A program made the position numbers and the translations under genes. The notes under the pieces were generated by a model. It did no database searches. It was not told the DNA's origin and saw nothing but the letters and a program-made list of their open reading frames with translations. A stretch of DNA of 64,000 nt from assembly GCF_023101765.2 (NCBI RefSeq), contig NC_064242.1:10218327-10282326 (forward strand), written 5' to 3'. This document shows, in pieces, positions 26,876-38,715 of this stretch. Within the stretch, counting starts at the first letter, position 1, and the number at the start of each line of letters is the position of its first letter. Source of the stretch: Spodoptera frugiperda. Lineage: Eukaryota > Arthropoda > Insecta > Lepidoptera > Noctuidae.

Positions 26876-27254
26876 CGTTTTAGTTAATTTAGTATGCCTC
26901 ACGATAGTTATTATAAAAATTACAATAATATACAATAATATGTATAATAAAACTAAATACAAAACGTATACATTTATCACACCTCATAAATACAAACCAG
27001 CCTCAAAATCCCAACAATATCTAAACTTTATTCAAAATCTCTCAAATAAAATACATACAAGATTCAATTTAAAAACTCCCCGCCGTATTTTGGCTCATAC
27101 ATGGTACCGGAAATAAAGCCTGAATCGTGTCCAAAGCGGAACATTGGCAGACAGATGTCGGTGTTTAGTGCTGGGACGTGTCAACCTGTGTCCTCGTGTT
27201 TAATATTAGGGCCTTAGGTACAGCGGTGGATATTGTTTGCAAAAAAAATATATA

Positions 27255-27326
27255 TATTTTTTCATAGCATAGGGCGGCAAACGAATAAACGGATCACCTG
27301 CTACACTAGAGCAGGTTACAAGTGCT
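27255..27326 (+). repeat. Truncated family B repeat joined to a SINE
   Basis: TTTTTTCATAGCATAGGGCG, GCAAACGAATAAACGGATCA, CCTGCTACACTAGAGCAGG and TTACAAGTGC are the first half of family B with deletions. The family A SINE follows without spacer. Confidence 0.6.
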
Positions 27327-27510
27327 TTGTGCTGTGTTGTGGGTGCGTTTAAAAACATACAAGTTCACATACACATGAGTCCCAGACCCGAAACCATAAT
27401 TTGTGGATCACACAAAGAGTTGCTCCGTAAGGGAATCGAACCCGCTACGCGTTACACAACATCTGGTTGCCCAGCCACCGCGCCAACCGCGCAATCCATT
27501 GCCAACCGTA
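27327..27510 (-). repeat. tRNA-derived SINE family A
   Basis: Reverse orientation: GTGGGTGCGTTTAAAAACAT, ACAAGTTCACATACACATGA, CCAGACCCGAAACCA, GTGGATCACACAAAGAGTTG and CTCCGTAAGGGAATCGAACC, which holds the box B complement. The CAGCCACCGCGCCAACCG end corresponds to the tRNA 5' part. Confidence 0.8.
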
Positions 27511-28087
27511 TTGCTGACTTGTTGCTGATCGTGACTAAAATGATGGTTGGTTATAGGCCTTTCGAATTTGAACACTTTACTTTTTAATAGAAAAACACAT
27601 TAGAATAAGTCACATAATACTATTTTAAATTCTTTTAATAAATACGTTGCTAAGGTAATTTCTAATCCGCTGTTTCTATAGCCTTTAACTTATTGCTCGC
27701 AATTGTCGGCAACAATCCTGTATAAATATATAAAACTTTCACATTTGTTGTACTACCATTTCATATTGACGCAAACAAAGGTATAATAAATTGTACCAAG
27801 TCCAGTCAACTACATTACAACAAATAATACATTGTTAGCTGTTGTTTGTAAAATGTATTGTGTTTACAACTTTTTTTCTTTTCAATACTTTCTTTAGTCG
27901 TAATTGTATTAACTCTATTTAATTAATTGGTAACTTGTTGGTTATTTATTTATTTCTTAGTAACTTCTAGTCTGTGGCTTTGCTCGAATAATTAGAGTAA
28001 GTATTTATATTAGGATGTAATTCTTACTTATTTTTCAATGAAATCAAACATGATTAATATTTAAATGTATATTCATTATGTTTACTA
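27511..28087. other. Gene-free stretch
   Basis: AT-rich, nothing recognised. Confidence 0.5.
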
Positions 28088-28190
28088 AAAATCAGGGTTA
28101 AATTATTGGAGAAAAGCTCTACTAGTTTCGAGTCACACAGGGACTCTTCATAATGAGCAGCGTGCGCAGACGCGGCGACGTCGCAAATCA
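28088..28190 (+). repeat. Repeat family N, copy 2
   Basis: TTGGAGAAAAGCTCTACTAG, TTTCGAGTCACACAGGGACT, CTTCATAATGAGCAGCGTGC and GCAGACGCGGCGAC. Only 1.3 kb from copy 1 and in the same orientation. Confidence 0.65.
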
Positions 28191-28740
28191 AATCAAGAAG
28201 GTAAATAACACCTACGTGATATATAAACAAGAATATATGAAGCTAATCTTAATATAAAATTTCTTAAAAACATAAACAAAACTAAATGCTCATAATCTTC
28301 ACGTCGTTTACTCAACGTCAATGAAAACTCGTGTTGAAATTCAAAACTCTTTAAAAAGACATTTAATTTAAAGTTTCAAAGTCTTTAGCCCCTAGTCATG
28401 AACTTAAATAGTTGGAAAAAGATTTCAGTTCATTTCATTTCATTCGTTCGTAGTCAAGTGAAGTTAATCGATATCTTTCAAAAGTTAAGGGGTGTTTCAT
28501 TTAGCGTGACTTTAGACTAGTGAGCGATTAGCTAGCTCGGTCAGTGTCCGGCCAAAGCGCTGGTGTTTACTTTAGAATTTTTAAATTAAGTGCTATCGTC
28601 GATACTTAAGTGGTTTTAGCGAAACACTAATTGATGGTACTTTAATTTTTAAAGTGAGAGAGTTTGTAAGGCACTTATGAATGAAATTAACAATCATAGA
28701 AATAGATGAATAAATGGAAAATTAGAGTGTGGTATTGTCT

Positions 28741-28897
28741 GTAACCTTAGTATGAGTTTGCTTTACGTTGAACGAAAACTAATCAAGAGCGCATTCGACG
28801 CTCTCATTGGCCGCTGCGAATTAACCAACCAATCAGAGCGCCGAACGCGCTCTCGTTTAATTTTATTCAACGTAAAGCAAACTCGTAGTAAAGTTAC
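28741..28897. mobile_element. Palindromic CCAAT-box MITE (family E), copy 1
   Basis: Near-palindrome of about 157 bp. The arms start GTAACCTTAGTATGAG and end CTCGTAGTAAAGTTAC. Each arm carries TTTGCTTTACGTTGAACGAA-like sequence and, near the centre, a CCAAT word inside GCTCTCATTGG / CCAATCAGAGCGCCGAACGC. Confidence 0.8.
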
Positions 28898-31490
28898 TGA
28901 TGACAATTGATAAAGAAGACTGAAAAAAGACTAGCAATATACATCTTTCACATGAAGGACACCTAAGAAGCATTCGATTTTTTTACACCAACCATACAAA
29001 TTCGTCTCATCTGTTACCACGGCAAAATGAACAAAATCTTAGGTAGAATAAAATTCGTATTCGTACTACATTCGCGAATTCAGTTCACGTATAAAATAAC
29101 TCAGTTCATTATTCACACGCAGAATTACAAGCGCAGATTGTTGAAACTGTAAAGAAACAGCGCCGAGATATTCGAGCATCCGAACTTAATTCTCTTGTAC
29201 GTTACTGAAATAAACGTTGGAATTCACTGTTATTCCTGCTCCGCTTCAATATTTCGTTCATACGTACATACGAGTACACTGTGGGTACTTATGTAATTAT
29301 TTCCTAAATATTTAGACTGGCGGCGAACCTTCCCCATAAACTCGGGTAAGTTATGACTGCCCCGGCTCGTAACGAGAACGCCGTGCCAACCGTATTGCGT
29401 ACGCCCCAGTGTATTTTTTAAACCTTCATGTTTCTCCCTAATAACCGAAGTCACTTTAATACCGAAGCGGATTTATGTTTGCCTAGTACTCGGGGAATGT
29501 GCTTTGGTTATTGTATGACGTTTGTGGAAAGTTTTGTTAACTTTTTTAGTAGATAAATGGGAAATATAGACCTCTCATAGTTTTTGTAACAGTTCATAGT
29601 TAAACATACATAAAAAAATAGTAAACTTTACTTGCTTTGGTGAATCTATTACTTTCTTAGGCACATTATGATAGCCAACGCAGATTTGTAAGTCACAAAG
29701 GGAACGGTAGATGTAGACAAGCTTATAATAAAAGGCCGACATTTCTTCAGTTATTGGAAGCAAGCCTATTGCCATAATACAATACTGTAGTCTGTAGTCT
29801 ATATTACTGGTTTTATTACACCCGTTCTCATAACGTTACTGGTATGTAAACCTACAATGTCAAGCCATCAATGTGCAAATATGTGTTACCACAAAATCCG
29901 AGCGCCTATCGCGTCATCAGCTACATCGCCTCCGTCGTATATAAACTTCGATCATTAAACTTTATATCGAAACAGGTATTAGGATACGGTGTAGCCGTTC
30001 ATAAATTAGAGTATTTGCTTCAGACAAATATTTCAATGTACAGGAACCATGCGATATTTTACCAGTTTGCTGTGCTACCTCGTAAAACCATCTCAGTTAT
30101 GCATGGTCACACGTTGCCGTGGCCACGGGAATATTTCATATGTTTACTTTAACATGCAACTGCATTGCCACTTCGACCAACATTACCCAAGTGTCGGGTT
30201 GTGTGTCTCGACCTAACTTGTTATTTCTGGGCGATGCGTTTAGGGTTAGATGATGGGTTTTATAAGATTTTGATGTTATGTTATATGATTGTTAGCTGTG
30301 TATGTGTGTTTAACCACAATCACTATTATCTCAAAAAAACTAATAGATATGTGGATTTTAAAACGTACATTTTAAACAACTACAAGGCATCGCTGGGGTT
30401 CACTACCCTACCGATCGATTCTCAAACAACTGCTTCTGACGACTGCCGCAGAAAAGTTTCAAGGGTCTTAAAAAATCCTCCCTGCATCGCCCGAGGCTTA
30501 ACCGGTACATGGGGTAACTTGAAAATATTACCTGAATGTCTGATTGATCCAATTTGGTGCAATATCCTAACCAAATTATACGAATTTATTTCAAGAAGGG
30601 GACCATCAATATAAGATACTATAGGGGTTGATTTTAGTAAGGAACAAGCCTAAAAAGTCATGTTTATGAATCCAAAATACAAAATTACTACGATGGACCT
30701 ATTTTTGTGTGTTATTTCAGCACAAACAGAACAGAATCGCACGAGTAAGCACATGTAAATCGTTGTAATGTACACATGTTTCACTTTAGTACAACAATGT
30801 GTAGGATAATGTTCAGAGCGCCGCGCTTAATGTCGCTTAAACAAAAATAACTTTCAGTGACCGCAGCATAAAAAACAAAAACGTATGTCCAGTTTAGAAT
30901 ATAGCTAACCTAAAAACTGCAGACGAAAAAAGCTTATCACAACCACGAGGCGAGATTAAAACAATCTACAACACAATTCCGGGGGAGAGCTCCCGTTTTA
31001 TATAGTATAGGGTTTTATGTATGTGAGACAGAGTCCACGTAGTACGGATTGTACGTAGGCAAGGGGTTGCACTAACTTAGCCGACTTTACGATTTGCGGC
31101 GGTCGCGGTGTCTCCGAAATTAGGGCCGTGGTTGTGTTTCAAAAATAGTAGCAACTCTCCGTGGAGCGCCGCGGTGTACTGTGCCCGGAATTTGTAAGTT
31201 GAGGTGAAAATGAAAAAGTAATGTTGTGTGGTCACTTTATAGTATGCTTCGCGTCGAATTATGCGGAATGGCGCGGTGGACGTGTCTAGTCCACGTTAAA
31301 GGTTTATGTCTGTTTCGGGTATCTGTAAAACTCTTTGGTGCGGTTTCTGCTTGGATTGAATTGTAATGTTTGCTGATTGAAGTTTGTTTTATTTTGTTTC
31401 AGGAAGAGCTGCGGCGTCACGTGTCTGCCTAAAATTGAAAACACAACCTGGTGAATTACTTATTTGTCTATTGGGTTTATTTTTCTTAGA
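28898..31490. other. Gene-free stretch with two unsupported open frames
   Basis: Frames of 93 and 149 codons at 29871-30152 and 30165-30614 (+) follow each other in different frames. Neither has a domain, and both start in AT-rich noncoding sequence. The 31020-31320 section is CpG-richer, with a GTGGACGTGTCTAGTCCAC hairpin near 31276. Confidence 0.4.
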
Positions 31491-31493
31491 GAT

Positions 31494-31630
31494 GCTAAAT
31501 CATCTAATTACTTCTCCCGCCTTGGGTGAGGCTAGAGGGAATGTCATACTCCTTCTGACTAAAAACCACCCAGTTCCTACTCCTGCTTTTAGAGCCGGAG
31601 TCCCGGCAACCGCAGCTTCGGGTCACTTAT
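31494..31630 (-). repeat. Short interspersed repeat family C, reversed
   Basis: CTAATTACTTCTCCCGCCTT, GGGTGAGGCTAGAGGGAATG, TACTCCTTCTGACTAAAAAC, CACCCAGTTCCTACTCCTGC and TTTTAGAGCCGGAGTCCCGG. It forms most of a 91-codon frame at 31384-31659, which is therefore not a gene. Confidence 0.75.
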
Positions 31631-32305
31631 TTTTACAATTTATTATTAATTCAGTGTAATAGGTACACCAATTCACCAAGAAAATTATTTTACAAGAAAA
31701 ATCTTAATTTGATTTGACGTCAAGGTCGAAATAAATAGACGAGAAAGTCCAGAAATAAAAAAATAAGTATTAATAAATTATTACCATACTAAAGAATCGT
31801 CAAAGCACATTAATAAAGTATTTATGAGGCAATTACCGTCAGAAGAAAAATACGAAATAGAATATCAATTTGACGAAATAGTGATCTGACAGCGTAACTG
31901 CTATCTGTGACAAAGTGTGTCACGCCAACTGCCGTGTCAATTACACTTTATTCTAATTGAAAATAAGGGAGCCCGCCATTACACCTGAACACTTAATTGA
32001 ATTAGAGGTTATTGATCTGAGAGACACTTTACGAATTAGCATTTTCAACGTGTTTTGGGAATATGAGAGGATGGTTAAGTAACAGCCGTGCGAACCAAGG
32101 GCTCCTTGAGAGAATGAAGTTTTTCAAACGGATATCTATGGAACTCCGTTGATGAATATTTTGGGAGTTAACTTAGACTTTTATACACACAGAACTAGCC
32201 CTGTATTTTCAGATATTGGAAGCTGAAAAATATGCCAATAAAGTTATCCAAACCTTAACCCTTCCTAAATAAGAATAAAATTAAGATTAAAAGAAAACAC
32301 ATGAT
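31631..32305. other. Gene-free stretch
   Basis: AT-rich, nothing recognised. Confidence 0.5.
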
Positions 32306-32307
32306 TA

Positions 32308-32610
32308 AGGGTGTTGCTATATATGCTAGCTATGGTAATGATGTATAGCTAAACTGTTTCCACTATCACCAAGCTATGTAGCTGTGCGAGTAAGATATGC
32401 TATGAAGATGCGCCGCCGCAAAGTAGCTGTGCGAGAAAAATGCGCAGTTCGAGTATGCGATGTATCCACACATCTTTCCAAATAAAAAACATAGCTTAGC
32501 TGAGTCCATTTCCACCAGTGGTAAGCTATGTGTACCAATCAATATGATTGCTGGCAGCCAAAGCATCCACAGCAATGTTCCATAGCACATCTCTTGTGGA
32601 AAAGCACCTT
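32308..32610. mobile_element. PIF/Harbinger-like MITE, copy 2
   Basis: The interior closely follows the copy at 3135-3449, including AAAAAACATAG, GAGTCCA, ACCAGT, AAGCTATGTGTA and TATCCACAGCA-like blocks. The left end is decayed (AGGGTGTTGC) and the right end is GGAAAAGCACCTT. The preceding TTA is kept. Confidence 0.65.
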
Positions 32611-33339
32611 CAAGGCCATTTTATTTTTCAGCTGTTGTTACATACACGTGGAAAAATGTACGACAAGCGCCTACATACCTTCAAAGTAGTGGAAACAGCT
32701 TTCACAGCAGATTGCAAGGTAGCAAAATATTCATAAAGACTTCTACGAAATAAAACAATCATTTCAGTTCGTGTGGAAGCGTTGATTTTTTCTCTCTTCT
32801 CATAAAAATCACAATAGGTTCGTATAAAACGATAACATTGCTCGGAAATGTATCAACATTTTATATTTGCGTGTTTTTTTTTTAAACGTTCCACGTGTCT
32901 GTTCTGTTAACATATAGCTTCCTTGAACTGTAGAGATTTTCCAATAACAAATTATTTTCTAGATCCCTTAAAGTAAGTACATAAGCGGTGTATGCCGTTT
33001 TGGCCATATTTAAAAGGTCATCTCTCTCTTGATTAAGAGAAACTATTGTCGTAGATCTTTGTTTTAAACTGAAGTTAGCTGAATAATGATCAAAAAATTC
33101 AACCAACAAGCCCTACCTAACGAATTCCGTTTTCTTTTATAGCACGGAACCCCAAAACATAACTTCATACGTCACAGATGATTTAAAACAAAAACATACA
33201 GCAGATATGTCACGCAGAATTTACAATATCAAAACCTCCAACATAGAATAAAATTATTTATAGACCATACGTCACTCACCCCGTGACATCACTCACAGAA
33301 TACCATTTCCCTGTTTCCCTCACTCTACCTACTAGCATA

Positions 33340-33593
33340 TCGACGGTTAAAAGGAAATAGGGTATAAGCGACAATTTGGTCAAAAATGAGTTTATTATGC
33401 TATCCTACGTAAAATTTTCCGCTATTTCGAATGCGCTTACTCTCATGGCTTTGACGATGACATTTTTGGCGTTTATACCAAAAAATTTTGCAAAAAATTT
33501 TCCTAGTATTCTTTTGACAACCGACGAGTTTAAACGGCTCTCCTGAGCATTTAATTTTTTGTCGCTTATACCCTATTTCCTTTTAACCGTCGA
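33340..33593. mobile_element. 254-bp element with long perfect terminal inverted repeats
   Basis: The first 35 bp (TCGACGGTTAAAAGGAAATA onward, through GGGTATAAGCGACAA) are repeated exactly in reverse complement at 33559-33593. The interior is AT-rich, noncoding, and contains several AAAAATTTT words. Target duplication is unclear. Single copy in this window. Confidence 0.75.
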
Positions 33594-34135
33594 CATGAAC
33601 TCTTTGCATCCAACTGGCACAATCTCGTCAGCCATCATCCATTCTTCGAGGAGCTATTTGTAAGTAATAAAGAATGCAAATTGAAGAATCCAATTTGTAG
33701 TACAAAACGGTATGTTTAAATATGCAACGGGAGCTTTGAAAAAAATACTGCACTGTCCTGGAGGGTAACGGAGGGGTCATTCTGTAAGGGTCGGTGGAAA
33801 AATGGATTTATAGGGTCATTCCCGTTTATGTGTTGAGGGCATTGATATGCAAATTATATTGGTATTTTTTGTTGCGATTGAAATTTTAAACGGACTCGTG
33901 GGTAGGTATCTCTTGAATACAGGAACCTCTTGTGTGATAATGAAAGTTAAGGGTTTTATGTGGTGGATTTTTATATAGGTACCTACTTTTATATAAACAT
34001 TCTTCTTACACTACAACAGAGTTACGTTATACAACCCTTCTTCACTGGTTATATTTGGTATCGTTAATTTTCTTATTTAACAAGAACCAATAGGACTTTC
34101 TCCTATGTCATCGGTGCGTTAACAAAAATAAAACT
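33594..34135. other. Gene-free stretch
   Basis: Nothing recognised. Confidence 0.5.
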
Positions 34136-34139
34136 ATAC

Positions 34140-34263
34140 CCCCAAAGGGTCAGCAACGCACGTGTAACGCCCCTGGTGCTTCGGGTGTCCATGCACGGCG
34201 GCGATTGCTGCGGCGACCATCCGGTGATCCGTCGTTTACTCCGTTTACCGGTTTATACCATAA
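34140..34263 (-). repeat. Short interspersed repeat family B, reversed
   Basis: ACGCACGTGTAACGCCCCTG, GTGTCCATGCACGGCGGCGA, TTGCTGCGGCGACC, CCGGTGATCCGTCG and GTTTACCGGTTTATACCATA. Confidence 0.7.
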
Positions 34264-34905
34264 AAATTGTCTAAAAGCAGCACATCACAAATTCCACAAT
34301 GTGTAGTCTCTAGTCCAACTGACAGACATATGACGATCGGATGTCACAAGTTAGAAGTGTGTCGACTTGCAAATCGATCGCGATTGACACAAGGTGAACG
34401 ACTTGCAAACAATACCTCCCCTTTTAAGTTAAACACGGCTTTGTTTGTTCTACGAATAGATATTGCCTTGAATCGTATGTAGATTGTGACGTCATATAGT
34501 TACTTCATGTTACGTAATAATATATATTATCTGTGGCAAGCTGGCCACTTATTAGAGTGGATACCTTTTTGATGATCTTCTTTTGTTTTACGATATATAT
34601 TCAGTGTGCTTCTGACTATTTGTTTAATTCACATGTTAAATTATTCACATGTTAATATTTTTAAAATATAAAACATCGGCAATATATCTTTATTTAAAAT
34701 GTTATAACACTTCACTAGCTTTTATTTTAATTACGTGGATTTTGGTTACAATTCTTATGTGGTCTTTGGTGTTTAAAGTCCTACGAAGTTATAAACAGCG
34801 GTCAAGATCTGACTTCTATATAATAAAGAACCTATGAACATAATAGGGTAGATGACTAATTTTTATTTTACTGTCCGTCTTGTAGATTATTTTAAAATAA
34901 ATATT
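34264..34905. other. Gene-free stretch
   Basis: AT-rich, nothing recognised; short frames only. Confidence 0.5.
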
Positions 34906-34909
34906 AGAC

Positions 34910-35205
34910 ACGTATTTTTTATTTTCTTGCAGAAACAAATACTTTCAAAAATATATCGATTTCAAATATCGCCTGAGGTCACTTCTCGGCACATTTCATA
35001 CGTAGAAATTACGTATTTGCTTCCACTGTTAAACTTTGGTTCTTTTTATCTATTGTTTTCTTGACAAAATCAAAAAAATATGGTGTCTTATATTTTTTCA
35101 TTACCTAACTGACGGACTAAATAGACATTAAATTTTTCATACCCCGTCATAATCCCTATTGTATTCAGGCATCATGGTTCTACACCGTGCTGAAATCGAT
35201 TACCA
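34910..35205 (+). repeat. Interspersed repeat family L, copy 2
   Basis: Same orientation and block order as the copy at 7-290, about 35 kb away. Coding potential is not evident. Confidence 0.6.
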
Positions 35206-35267
35206 ACAATTGTATAGGTAAATATAAAAATCACAACAAATATTTATACGTAAAGTATCTTTGATCC

Positions 35268-35392
35268 GGAGCTGCGGACTACCTAGCCTGTTTACCGCGG
35301 CTCTGGTTCGAAAAGCAGGAGTAGGAACGTGGTGGTTTTAGTCAGTCAGAGTCTAAAACCTCTCTCGCCTCGCCCAAGGCGAGAGTAAGTAC
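35268..35392 (+). repeat. Short interspersed repeat family C
   Basis: GCTGCGGACTACCTAGCCTG, TTTACCGCGGCTCTGGTTCG, AAAAGCAGGAGTAGGAACGT, GTCAGTCAGAGTCT and CGCCCAAGGCGAGAG. It is about 60 bp past the family L copy. Confidence 0.75.
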
Positions 35393-35744
35393 ATTGAAAG
35401 TCACAACATATAAAAAAAAGGTAAAGTATCTTAATAACGTAACGGACCTTCTAATTACCCAGTATAATACACACTTCCACAAACAAAAGAGCGAAAATAA
35501 AGCGCGTGAGTACGAATGTATCATTTCTGATAATAGTGTACAGGAAAACGGAGTTATTTGGGCCGTTCATTAAGATTTATCCGAACGATTCCCGCTTTAG
35601 TAGATTAGCGGTAGATTGGGATTTAAGTAGGTATAGATTACTTAATGTATTGTTTAGGAAAAGTAGGTAAGTAAACAAAGTTTATTAGTTTATTTATAAG
35701 CATGATGTGTACGGATCGTTTTACCTTTACATTTTTGAAAAAAA

Positions 35745-35945
35745 AAACACCCCTACCCGTACACTATGATATTCTCCTGTGTCGTGAGTGCGTTTACAAT
35801 CATACAAGTTCACATACACAAAACACTCAGACCTGAAACAACAATTTATGGATCACACAAAGAGTTGCTCCGTTCGGAAATCAAACCCGCTACACTTTAC
35901 GTGGCAGCCGATGGCCCAGCCAATGCGCCAACCGAAACATTCTAT
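35745..35945 (-). repeat. tRNA-derived SINE family A
   Basis: Same blocks as the copy at 52136, more diverged (TCCGTTCGGAAATCAAACCC in the box B region). Confidence 0.75.
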
Positions 35946-37711
35946 AATTAATAATTCTATGGTATCTAAGCTAAATAAATCAGTCATAATAAAAAAAAGC
36001 AGTTAAATAAATGCTCACGGTTTTGCCATGGTCTAACCTAGAATGATTATATGAAAAAAGACGTTACTGTAGGATACCTAAATCAACCTAAATAAACAGA
36101 CTTGAATTCAGTCATTCACAGTCATCTCTGGCCATCAACTCGTATTCTATTCAAAATTCTGTAGTACAGTAAATATGTCTAAACCGAATGACAAATATTC
36201 TAGTCTCAAGAGAGTCACAAAAAGTTTTCTATCCTAAACTACAAATGTAGTCAAGCAACATTATTACGTGTTCCCAGTTTTGCATAACCCGAAATATTTA
36301 TTTGACAGACGATCTGGTCACACAGCGATCCGCTCATATATCACAAAACAAATAATAAGATCCGAGTATCGGACCCGAACATCATTCTCCAGACGTACTA
36401 CTCAAGTGAAAGATAAAACAAAAAGAAATAGGTTTATTGTCCCACTGAGATCGGAAATACGGAATCCTTTTAAGGCACGGGAGCCGAAACGACACCGTTT
36501 TGTCAAAAAAACCTTTCTCCACTTTTTTCGGCCAGAGCTCGTGAAAATTTGATGTGGTCCGTGCGTTACCACTTAAACCCGCTTCTTGCATATTGTATAC
36601 TAATTTTGCATTCAGGTGTTGTTTTAAAAGTCTCTTTATATGACCCCTGACTTATTTATTTGCGCTAAGATCACTTCGCTGTTGAGACTGCGCCATTTTC
36701 CGTTTAAAGCCGCCGATAGAACAATTTGCGTCTCGGGACGAAAATCTGCTCAATCGTTTCATGATTTGGGACTGATTTTATACGCATTCCGTAATACAGA
36801 CCATTTTGTTTTTATTTATAAAAGCAACCTACTTTACATACAATCTCTTTGTGTTTCTCAATAGGCAACCATTTCGGAAATCTCAGTAGGTACGCTTTGT
36901 AAGGAGTATTGAACTAAACAATTCGAGGGAAGAGGACAAAACCATTCAGCTTATCGTTATTAGGAAACCCCATTTCAGTATAGGACGTTCCCAACGTTCT
37001 GATATCTAATCAAAATTCATGATCCACATACAAATGTACATTGAACAACTTACCAGACCGTACCGACCGTTCGAACTGTACACCGAGACATATCAATACA
37101 AATCAGGAGACCGAGATATTTTGCTTTTGCTTAAAAACATTAGAAGAAAAATTTAACTTCTATTAAACTTGTCCAATTTACCGAATTCAAAGCTATAGTA
37201 CCTAACGAGTATACATTTCTCCTTTAAAGTGAGAAAGTAAAGTAACAACTTTGAATACCTATATACAAACAAATAAGAACGTCTAAAGAAAGTCGTCCAT
37301 CGATAAGGTAACCTAAGAGCCCTAAGATACAAAGTATTCCTACTTATCTGATACTCAAGCCTTGGACCCTCCGCTTTTAGGACAAACAAATCACGATTAA
37401 AGGGCAAGTTCACTTTCATCTCATTAATGTCCGTAGACGCATTTAATTAAAATTCACCCTCCAAAGGTCTGGCTTTATCTTGCCAGGGTTTTTCGATCTC
37501 GTTATTAGCACATTCCGTTACTTAGATCGCGTCTTTTCACCCTTGAGAAGCAAATTGTCGGATGAAGTATTAAATTTATTAATGCTGCTTTGATTTGTTT
37601 ATAGTTTTGTTAACGAGGGATTAGGAGTTGTAAGGATATAATCTACAAGTGTTGTTTAGTTATTTATCTTGTATTATGTTGTTTCAATACACAGAAAATT
37701 ATTTTGTAACA
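35946..37711. other. Repeat-poor gene-free stretch
   Basis: No interspersed family recognised. A 94-codon frame at 36268-36552 lacks support. A block near 37500 (CGTTATTAGCACATTCCGTT) recurs near 41211. Confidence 0.4.
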
Positions 37712-37865
37712 TGGATGACTGCTGACTGGCTGCCGTCCAACATGTAGTGGGTTCGATTCCCGCACGGAGCAACTCTTTGTGTGATCCACAAATTGTTGTT
37801 TCGGGTCTGGATGTCATGTGCATGTGAACTTGTATGTTTATAAACGCACCCACGATATAGAAGTC
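37712..37865 (+). repeat. tRNA-derived SINE family A, forward
   Basis: Box B GGTTCGATTCC at about 37750, then CGCACGGAGCAACTCTTTG, TGTGATCCACAAATTGTTGT, TTCGGGTCTGG and TTATAAACGCACCCACG. The only forward copy in this window. Confidence 0.8.
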
Positions 37866-37959
37866 CTATATATGAGGAGCTTAAAAAAATACTTAATCAA
37901 ATTAGATTCGCATTTAAAATTACATAGATAAAGACCGCTCTTTCTATTTTTGTCGCATT

Positions 37960-38290
37960 AAAACCACTCACTATCATCCCCGAAAACCTCGATCAGGGAA
38001 ACAAATATTCTAATTTATAAGACGAAGGCGGGATTGTGATTAATAGCACCGGCCCGTCCGTTTCCCGAGTCGCTATAGAGCCTACTATAAGACATATGGC
38101 ATCGCTTAAAAATTGAGGTCGGCATATAATCCACGGTTACGTTTTCTGTGATTATGCGGGTCTGAGCAAGATTGATGACGACGACCAACCAACGGATCGC
38201 TGGACGGAATTAACCCACCAAATCCCATGGATTATGACCCATAAATAGCTATTCGTGCTTGTCCTTCGAATATTTTTAGCTGTTTCTCTT
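37960..38290. promoter_or_regulatory. Candidate regulatory noncoding patch
   Basis: Unlike its AT-rich surroundings, this section keeps mixed composition and holds homeodomain-like words: GATTAATAGC, ATGGATTATGACCC and CCCATAAATAG. No reading frame or repeat explains it. The call rests on composition and motifs only. Confidence 0.2.
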
Positions 38291-38409
38291 TTAACGAAAT
38301 TTCCTTTTGTTTTTGTTTAACTACGTAATACAAATACAAACGTCTCTGCCCTGTGTACCCAAAAAAAACTTCGTTGACATTTAACACATCAAAGATTTAA
38401 ACTTAATAG

Positions 38410-38715
38410 TATCGTCATGACTTTTATTCCCGAAGAGGTAGGCAGAGGTGCACATTACGGCACTTAATGCCACTGTACAATGTACACTCACTTTTCACCA
38501 TATGTGTTAAAGTCCCATGTAACAGGTGAGCCTATTGCCATATACTAGACAATGCAGACTCAGACTCTGTGCCAATACTGAGAAAATTTCGAAAAACTGA
38601 ATAATGCCAAACCCGGGCAAAAGCAGTAGGTACTCTGCACGACCCGGGAATCGAACCCAAGACCTCTTGCCCGGCAGTCGAACTAGCAACAACTTGTCCA
38701 ACGAGACAATCGTAA
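38410..38715 (-). repeat. tRNA-derived SINE family D with intact tRNA-like head
   Basis: On the minus strand the element starts near 38715 with a tRNA-like head: TGGACAAGTTGTTGC stands for box A and GGGTTCGATTCCCGGG for box B. The shared family D body follows and ends near 38410. It is the most complete copy here. Confidence 0.8.

Noticed and set aside
27327..27587. 86-codon plus-strand frame, with similar frames at 35766 and 52146
   Set aside because: All three are the antisense reading of the family A SINE; shared peptides reflect the repeat, not a gene.
29871..30614. Two successive open frames of 93 and 149 codons on the plus strand
   Set aside because: They are in different frames, show no domain, no splice logic and no transporter, enzyme or transposase motif. 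Lengths are plausible by chance in 64 kb.
31384..31659. 91-codon plus-strand frame after a TTTCAG acceptor-like site
   Set aside because: Most of it is a reversed family C repeat, so the frame is a by-product of repeat composition.
36268..36591. 94-codon (+) and 69-codon (-) frames
   Set aside because: Mutually overlapping, no similarity recognised, no exon signals.
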